Shown in pieces: positions 60,271 through 64,000 of a DNA stretch of 64,000 bases (positions within the stretch are counted from its first letter, which is position 1; the number at the start of each line of letters is the position of its first letter). This DNA comes from CAIVAT01 sp049317265 (GTDB lineage: Bacteria; Bacteroidota; Bacteroidia; Bacteroidales; FEN-979). The position numbers and the translations under genes were made by a program. Where the stretch lies: NCBI GenBank assembly GCA_049317265.1, contig JBMOIP010000019.1:14638-78637 (forward strand). Reading direction: 5' to 3'. A model generated the notes under the pieces. That model did no database searches and had not been told where the DNA came from. It was given only the letters and a program-made list of their open reading frames with translations.

Positions 60271-60372
60271 GTTGCTAACACAGCAACTAAACCCCCATGC
60301 TGCATTCTACCGGGATTACAGGCACATTCCCGAAACCACCGCACGGGGCTTAGCTGCAACGTTATCGGCAAC
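60271..60372 (+). repeat. attC-like site D
   Basis: Left arm GTTGCTAACACAGCAACTAA plus ACCCCC (60271-60296) pairs with GGGGCTTAGCTGCAAC and GTTATCGGCAAC (60345-60372). Core variant GTTATCG, the only GTTATC in the array. An internal CGGGA/TCCCG hairpin (60311-60332) is in the loop. Confidence 0.6.
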
Positions 60373-60448
60373 CGCTGGGGACACAGCTAACTTGTGACAT
60401 TTGAGCTTTGAATGAACAGAAAATATTTAAAAATAGAATCAAGAACAA

Positions 60449-62071
60449 ATGACTAAATTATACTTAAACAAACTAATTTCTTCTCTGCGGTTAGTTTCGA
60501 GGAACAACCTACGACCCTGTAAAGTAAATAGAATTAATCTTCGCTTTTTATTAAGCTCGTTTTTTGTTTGCTGTATTACTCAGTTTTCCATGGGACAAGG
60601 ACGGGAAAGTAAATTAGACTCTTTCTTTTCAACAATAGACAAAAATGGTGACATCAGTGGCAGTGTATTGGTAGCTGAAAATGGGAAAATTCTTTACCAA
60701 AAATCCTTTGGCTATGCTGATGCTCAAAATAAAATTCTTAACACAGCCAATACACTGTTTCAAATTGCTTCGGTTTCTAAACTATTTACTTCAATTGCAG
60801 TGCTTCAATTGTGTGAACAAAAAAAGCTGAATTTAAATGATCAATACGCTAAATATTTTCAAGACTTTCCTTATCCGGAAGTAACAATCAATCAATTACT
60901 TTCGAATACATCGGGAATTCCCGATATAGGTGAAATATTTTTGCCCCTTTGGCGATTGAACCGAGATACAATATTTACTTTAAATGATGTGATTCCTGCA
61001 CTCAGAATAAGTAAACTGCCTTTAACTTTTCAATCAGGAGAGGCCTGGGAGTACGTTAATATCAATTTTGTTTTAGCGGCCTTGTTAGTAGAGAAGGTCA
61101 GTGGTAAGAAATTTGACAGCTATCTTTCAAAACATATTTTTAAACCCTCAGGCATGAAAAACACTTTTCAAAAAGCTTCGGGAACAAATCCATATACACA
61201 GCCAAACGTAGCATATAATTATGATTTTCCTTTTAGTTATTCTATAACTCCTGTCCGGGTTGATTCTTTTGCAACTAATGATTTTAAAGTGCATTACAAA
61301 ACCTGGCCTTCTGAAGGTGATGCAAATATTTATACATCTGTTTCCGATTTGGTAAATTTCGAGAATGCTTTATATAACGGAATTTTATTAAAACAAAAAA
61401 GCCTTAATCTCCTTTTTAGCCCTTCAACAAAAAACAATGGAAAAAAAGTTACTTTAAGGGGCGTTGGGTCTGAAATAGGTGTGATAGGTGATTTTTATTG
61501 GGGGTTTGGAAACCGTATTTCTTTAGATAGCACTATGGGGAAAATTGTATGGGAAAGTGGTGGAATGCCTGGTTGTGCCGCAAACATAATTATGAATTTA
61601 ACGAAACATCAATTAATAGTATGGTTTAATAATAAGCGAAGTAGTTCAGCAATGGACAATATTTTTGGTGCATTCAGTATTATGAATGGTAAAACAGTTT
61701 CAGTAAAAAAAGCTAAAAAATCCATTGCTACTACTTATGCTCATCTATTATTGCAAAAAAGTGAAGGATATGCTTTTGCAAAATTCATAGAAATGGAGTC
61801 CGATACCTCAAACTATTTTTTAGATGAAGATGAATTGAATCAACTTGGCTATGAATTTTTCGAGAGTGAGAAGATTACTTTGGCATTTACAGTGTTCCGT
61901 TCTGCAATAACATTATTCCCAAACAGTGATAATCTATTTAACAGCTACGGAGAATTGTTAGCTAAATCAGGCAAAAAAGAAGAGGCTATTATAATGTATA
62001 AAAAATCTCTTCTGATAAATCCCAAAAATGAAGATTCAAAAAAATCTTCAGAGCTTTTGGAGCAGAAATAG
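60449..62071 (+). CDS. serine hydrolase (class C beta-lactamase/PBP4-like) with C-terminal TPR-like region (cassette 4)
   Basis: A 540-residue protein. A hydrophobic leader sits around residues 32-50 (LRFLLSSFFVCCITQFSMGQ), with N-terminal residues before it of uncertain translation. The serine-hydrolase domain (about 55-410) has SVSK (S108, K111), the Tyr motif YVN (Y202, N204) and a GGMPG near the third motif position. The last 80 residues are helical with a TPR-like pattern (FFESEKITLAFTVFRSAI, FNSYGELLAKSGKKEEAI). Such proteins act on D-Ala peptides, esters or beta-lactams; the substrate is not predictable. Bounded by sites D and E. Confidence 0.8.
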   Translation: MTKLYLNKLISSLRLVSRNNLRPCKVNRINLRFLLSSFFVCCITQFSMGQGRESKLDSFFSTIDKNGDISGSVLVAENGKILYQKSFGYADAQNKILNTANTLFQIASVSKLFTSIAVLQLCEQKKLNLNDQYAKYFQDFPYPEVTINQLLSNTSGIPDIGEIFLPLWRLNRDTIFTLNDVIPALRISKLPLTFQSGEAWEYVNINFVLAALLVEKVSGKKFDSYLSKHIFKPSGMKNTFQKASGTNPYTQPNVAYNYDFPFSYSITPVRVDSFATNDFKVHYKTWPSEGDANIYTSVSDLVNFENALYNGILLKQKSLNLLFSPSTKNNGKKVTLRGVGSEIGVIGDFYWGFGNRISLDSTMGKIVWESGGMPGCAANIIMNLTKHQLIVWFNNKRSSSAMDNIFGAFSIMNGKTVSVKKAKKSIATTYAHLLLQKSEGYAFAKFIEMESDTSNYFLDEDELNQLGYEFFESEKITLAFTVFRSAITLFPNSDNLFNSYGELLAKSGKKEEAIIMYKKSLLINPKNEDSKKSSELLEQK

Positions 62072-62100
62072 TTTGACAGCATTTGATGAGACAAACAACG

Positions 62101-62261
62101 AACAGCCAACATTGGTTTTTGTGCAAGTGTAACTACGGTTTCACTTCAAACACGACTAGTTGTGCCTCTAATGTAATTCGCTTCGTATCAAGTGCAGCGC
62201 TGACAGACAGTTTAGTGCTTCGAAATCGCCAACTTCTTAAACCCGCCAACCGTTGGCGATC
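62101..62261 (+). repeat. attC-like site E
   Basis: Right arm AATCGCCAACTTCTTAAACC with CGCCAACCGTTGGCGATC (core GTTGGCG 62252-62258) pairs with left arm AACAGCCAACATTGGTTTTT (62101-62120). Longest loop of the set; contains GTGCTTCG on the right side. Core variant GTTGGC. Confidence 0.6.
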
Positions 62262-62290
62262 ATGCAAAAAAAACAGCAACATAATAGATT

Positions 62291-62971
62291 ATGCAAGATA
62301 ATTACTTTGTTGATACAGAAAAGTTCACCATTGATAAGTTTAAAAATATTCTTAAAACTAAGGATATTTTGCCAGGGCGGATTGTGCTTAAAGATAGAAT
62401 TGACGAACGTTTTGATTTGCTTAAATCTAAAGGGATTGATTCGCTTTCCGATTTATTGGATTCACTAAAGACCAAACCAAAAGTTGATAAATTTTCAAAA
62501 GATACAGGATTAGATATTAATTATTTGACGATTCTAAGACGAGAGGCTAATAGCTATGTCTCAGTTCCAGTTAGATTGATTGATTTGCCAATCATTGAGA
62601 CTGATATTATAGATAAACTTGATTCAATTGGCATAAAGGATTCAAAACAATTATTTGATAATGCTGCAAAACGCTCAGATAGACAAAAACTGGCAAATAG
62701 ATACGAACTTCCTATTGATAGATTGACTGAATTGGTTAAACTTTCTGATTTGGTAAGAATTACCGGTGTTGGTCCTGTGTTTGCAAGGATTATTTTGGAT
62801 TCAGGTATTAGCACTGTTAAAGAATTTTTATCATTGGATTCAGGGGATATATTTGATAGATTGATAAAAGCAAATGATGATAAAGGATTGACAAGAACAA
62901 GGTTTACTTTAAAGGATATAGAATATTGCATAGAGTTAGGCAAAGATTTACCTTTAGTGCTTGAGAAATAA
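62291..62971 (+). CDS. DUF4332-like helix-hairpin-helix protein (cassette 5)
   Basis: A 226-residue soluble, mainly helical protein. Residues about 110-205 resemble DUF4332: repeated helical units with LPIIETDIIDKLDSIGIKDS and a helix-hairpin-helix-like RITGVGPVFARIILDSGI. The N-terminal 100 residues are charged helices. HhH motifs often bind DNA, so a nucleic-acid role is plausible but unproven. No signal peptide. Bounded by sites E and F. Confidence 0.7.
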   Translation: MQDNYFVDTEKFTIDKFKNILKTKDILPGRIVLKDRIDERFDLLKSKGIDSLSDLLDSLKTKPKVDKFSKDTGLDINYLTILRREANSYVSVPVRLIDLPIIETDIIDKLDSIGIKDSKQLFDNAAKRSDRQKLANRYELPIDRLTELVKLSDLVRITGVGPVFARIILDSGISTVKEFLSLDSGDIFDRLIKANDDKGLTRTRFTLKDIEYCIELGKDLPLVLEK

Positions 62972-62972
62972 A

Positions 62973-63117
62973 AATGCACGAACCGCCAACACCTCCTATA
63001 CCCAATAAGGGTTCCAGAGGTTTTCGGACATTATTACTTGCATCAATTTTTGTGGCGGTTGATAATGACGTTCTCCGCAATCCCTTACGGGGCATAGCTG
63101 TAAGCGTTAGCGGTCAT
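62973..63117 (+). repeat. attC-like site F
   Basis: Left arm AATGCACGAACCGCCAACAC (62973-62992) continuing CTATACCCAATAAGGG pairs with CCCTTACGGGGCATAG and CGTTAGCGGTCATT (63105-63118). Core GTTAGCGG is at 63106-63113. The sequence after the core (GGTCATT) is shared with site A. Confidence 0.7.
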
Positions 63118-63175
63118 TGTGAAGGACGACCGAACAAACAACTTTCAGAAAACAAAATAATTAAATTTAGAATTT

Positions 63176-63358
63176 ATGACTGATAATAAAAAAAGAAATG
63201 TTGGAAATGGAATTGCTGTTGGAGCCGCCCTTGGACTTTTATTTGGATTGGTTTATGGCAATAAGTCAGGAAACGTTCCGCAAAGTATCGCTCTTGGGCT
63301 TGCTTTTGGCGCTGCTGTCGGTGCGATTTTCGATGTTGTACGAAAAGGGAAACGATAG
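63176..63358 (+). CDS. small glycine-zipper membrane protein (cassette 6)
   Basis: A 60-residue protein: a basic N-terminus (MTDNKKR), then two hydrophobic glycine-zipper stretches (GIAVGAALGLLFGLVYG; ALGLAFGAAVGAIFDVV) and a basic tail. It should be an inner-membrane double-helix peptide. Small peptides of this kind are frequent in mobile cassettes, but the function is unknown. It is the only gene in the 433-bp cassette between sites F and G. Confidence 0.7.
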   Translation: MTDNKKRNVGNGIAVGAALGLLFGLVYGNKSGNVPQSIALGLAFGAAVGAIFDVVRKGKR

Positions 63359-63460
63359 AGCAATAGCAACTTTTAAGAATAGGTAGCACGTAGAAAAACA
63401 GAAAAAATGATTTGACAAAAAATATGAATGATTGGATAGAAGCCACGAAATAAAAACAAT

Positions 63461-63547
63461 GAACCGCTAACAGCCGTTTTGTAAAAGCGGGGGTTTCGTG
63501 CTTCTATGAAAATCCCCGCCTTCGCAAACCCGCCAACCGTTAGCCCC
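63461..63547 (+). repeat. attC-like site G
   Basis: Left arm GAACCGCTAACAGCCGTTTT then GTAAAAGCGGGG pairs with right arm CCCCGCCTTCGCAAACCC and GCCAACCGTTAGCCCC (core GTTAGCC 63539-63545). Compact site of about 87 nt, the best matching pair by eye; a TCGTGCTTCT motif lies in the loop. Confidence 0.75.
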
Positions 63548-63587
63548 AAATCAATAAGGACCACTACGAAACACAAAAAATATTTTG

Positions 63588-63595
63588 TATCTTTG
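63588..63595 (+). promoter_or_regulatory. -7 element (TATCTTTG) for the toxin-antitoxin cassette
   Basis: Perfect TAnnTTTG, 18 bp before the antitoxin ATG at 63614 and 41 bp after the core of site G, so the cassette carries its own promoter. Confidence 0.55.
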
Positions 63596-63613
63596 TACAA
63601 AGCAACAACCAAA

Positions 63614-63856
63614 ATGAACCTTTCAGCCGAAAAACTGGATATCATTCAAAGAATCTGCGAGATTCAAGACAATGACCTGATAGATCTGATAAAAAATATC
63701 GTTACTGTACCTAATGTTTCCAGGTCAGATTGGTGGAGTCATATTACTCAAGAAGAAATGGCTTCAATTAATCGGGGGCTTGAAGATCTTCAGCAGGGGA
63801 AAGTCCAATCCCACGAGCAGATAAGAAAAAAATATGAAAAGTGGCTTAAAGATTAG
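63614..63856 (+). CDS. antitoxin of a ParE/RelE-type module (cassette 7)
   Basis: An 80-residue protein (MNLSAEKLDIIQRICEIQDN onward) with a helical N-terminal part, then DWWSHITQEEMASINRGLED and a basic C-terminal tail, as in Bacteroidota antitoxins that pair with ParE/RelE toxins. The longer frame to 63506 would translate attC-like site G, so the ATG at 63614 is preferred. It overlaps the downstream toxin start by 23 bp, the normal arrangement for such pairs. Confidence 0.72.
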   Translation: MNLSAEKLDIIQRICEIQDNDLIDLIKNIVTVPNVSRSDWWSHITQEEMASINRGLEDLQQGKVQSHEQIRKKYEKWLKD

Positions 63857-64000
63857 GTGGACAGAAGAAGCCACAAAAAATCTTGAAAGTATAATTACCT
63901 ATCTGGAATCCAAGTGGACTTCAAAAGAATTGACAAAATTCTTTAAAAAGTTGGAAAAACAATTGCTACTCCTTTCACTCTTTCCTGAGGCTTATCCCTC
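63834..64000 (+). CDS. ParE/RelE-type toxin (truncated by window end)
   Basis: The first 55 residues of a toxin reading through the window edge: MKSGLKIRWTEEATKNLES, then IITYLESKWTSKELTKFFKK and LEKQLLLLSLFPEAYP, which fits the N-terminal half of ParE/RelE-family toxins (beta strand, then two helices and the PEAYP-type turn). Starts 23 bp inside the antitoxin gene in another frame. The catalytic or gyrase-binding C-terminal part lies beyond the window. Confidence 0.7.
   Translation, partial: MKSGLKIRWTEEATKNLESIITYLESKWTSKELTKFFKKLEKQLLLLSLFPEAYP

Larger units (their letters stand above)
56501..63547 (+). mobile_element. integron-like cassette array (at least six complete cassettes)
   Basis: Seven imperfect palindromes with a GTTAGC-type right core separate single genes, all on the plus strand. 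Intervals between right cores are 1288, 1244, 1232, 1891, 854 and 433 bp, typical for gene cassettes. Cassettes are visibly AT-rich (17 G+C in 60 bases at 61681-61740, versus 30 in 60 at 48481-48540). The array continues beyond 63547 with a toxin-antitoxin cassette to the window edge. Upstream of the array lies a tyrosine recombinase. Identification rests on layout and palindromes by eye; recombination has not been shown. Confidence 0.7.

Noticed and set aside
63361..63450. short open frames between cassette 6 and site G
   Set aside because: Too short, no start context and no conserved features; treated as the 3' part of cassette 6.
1..64000. tRNA or rRNA genes
   Set aside because: Intergenic gaps were inspected by eye for cloverleaf or GTTCRA patterns and none stood out; a tRNAscan or Infernal run would settle it.

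Overview
The window looks like a chromosomal contig from a member of the Bacteroidota (Bacteroidia-like). The evidence is: eighteen upstream regions carry an exact or near-exact TAnnTTTG -7 element, the Bacteroidota sigma-factor signature; there are no convincing Shine-Dalgarno sites; one protein has a type IX secretion tail; many short outer-membrane beta-barrels and lipoproteins are present; and a LytS/LytTR two-component pair sits next to a LiaF-like protein. I found no rRNA, tRNA or CRISPR array.

From 0 to 24 kb the window holds an RNA-processing metallo-beta-lactamase and pyruvate kinase, a run of small beta-barrel and lipoprotein genes, PpnP, a DUF1028 protein with a type IX secretion tail, three POTRA-less Omp85-like barrels (two of them divergent with 27 bp between start codons), a tricorn-type S41 protease, a small OMP/GDPD operon, an MscS channel, and a liaF-lytS-lytR-DUF421 operon. 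From 24 to 32 kb comes a collinear group (dapF, GNAT, mltG, DUF2279, nnr, HD hydrolase) convergent with topoisomerase IV parE, then methylmalonyl-CoA decarboxylase. From 32 to 38 kb, on the minus strand, pnuC-nadR (nicotinamide riboside uptake and phosphorylation) is followed by a compact glycan operon: GT4, a formyltransferase-like/GINT1-like fusion, and a flippase. From 38 to 44 kb there are four transporters or membrane proteins (CPA2 antiporter, PiT, DedA, Kup). From 44 to 54 kb there is a split transketolase with a vWA gene between its halves, a GH3-beta-lactamase fusion (cell-wall recycling type), a rhomboid protease and an ADP-forming acyl-CoA ligase.

The most interesting part is 55.0-64.0 kb. 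A tyrosine recombinase with two HARP-like N-terminal repeats is followed on the same strand by at least seven imperfect palindromes (about 90-160 nt each). Each ends in a GTTAGC-type core and each sits between single-gene units in one orientation. This is the architecture of an integron cassette array, but the core deviates from canonical GTTRRRY and the recombinase lacks the insertion typical of IntI. The cassettes are visibly AT-rich and encode three consecutive seven-bladed propeller lipoproteins, a serine hydrolase with a C-terminal TPR-like part, a helix-hairpin-helix protein, a glycine-zipper membrane peptide and a toxin-antitoxin pair cut by the window end.

A second theme is short tandem repeats with 7-, 8- or 11-bp periods, which recur in intergenic DNA and sometimes overlap gene ends.
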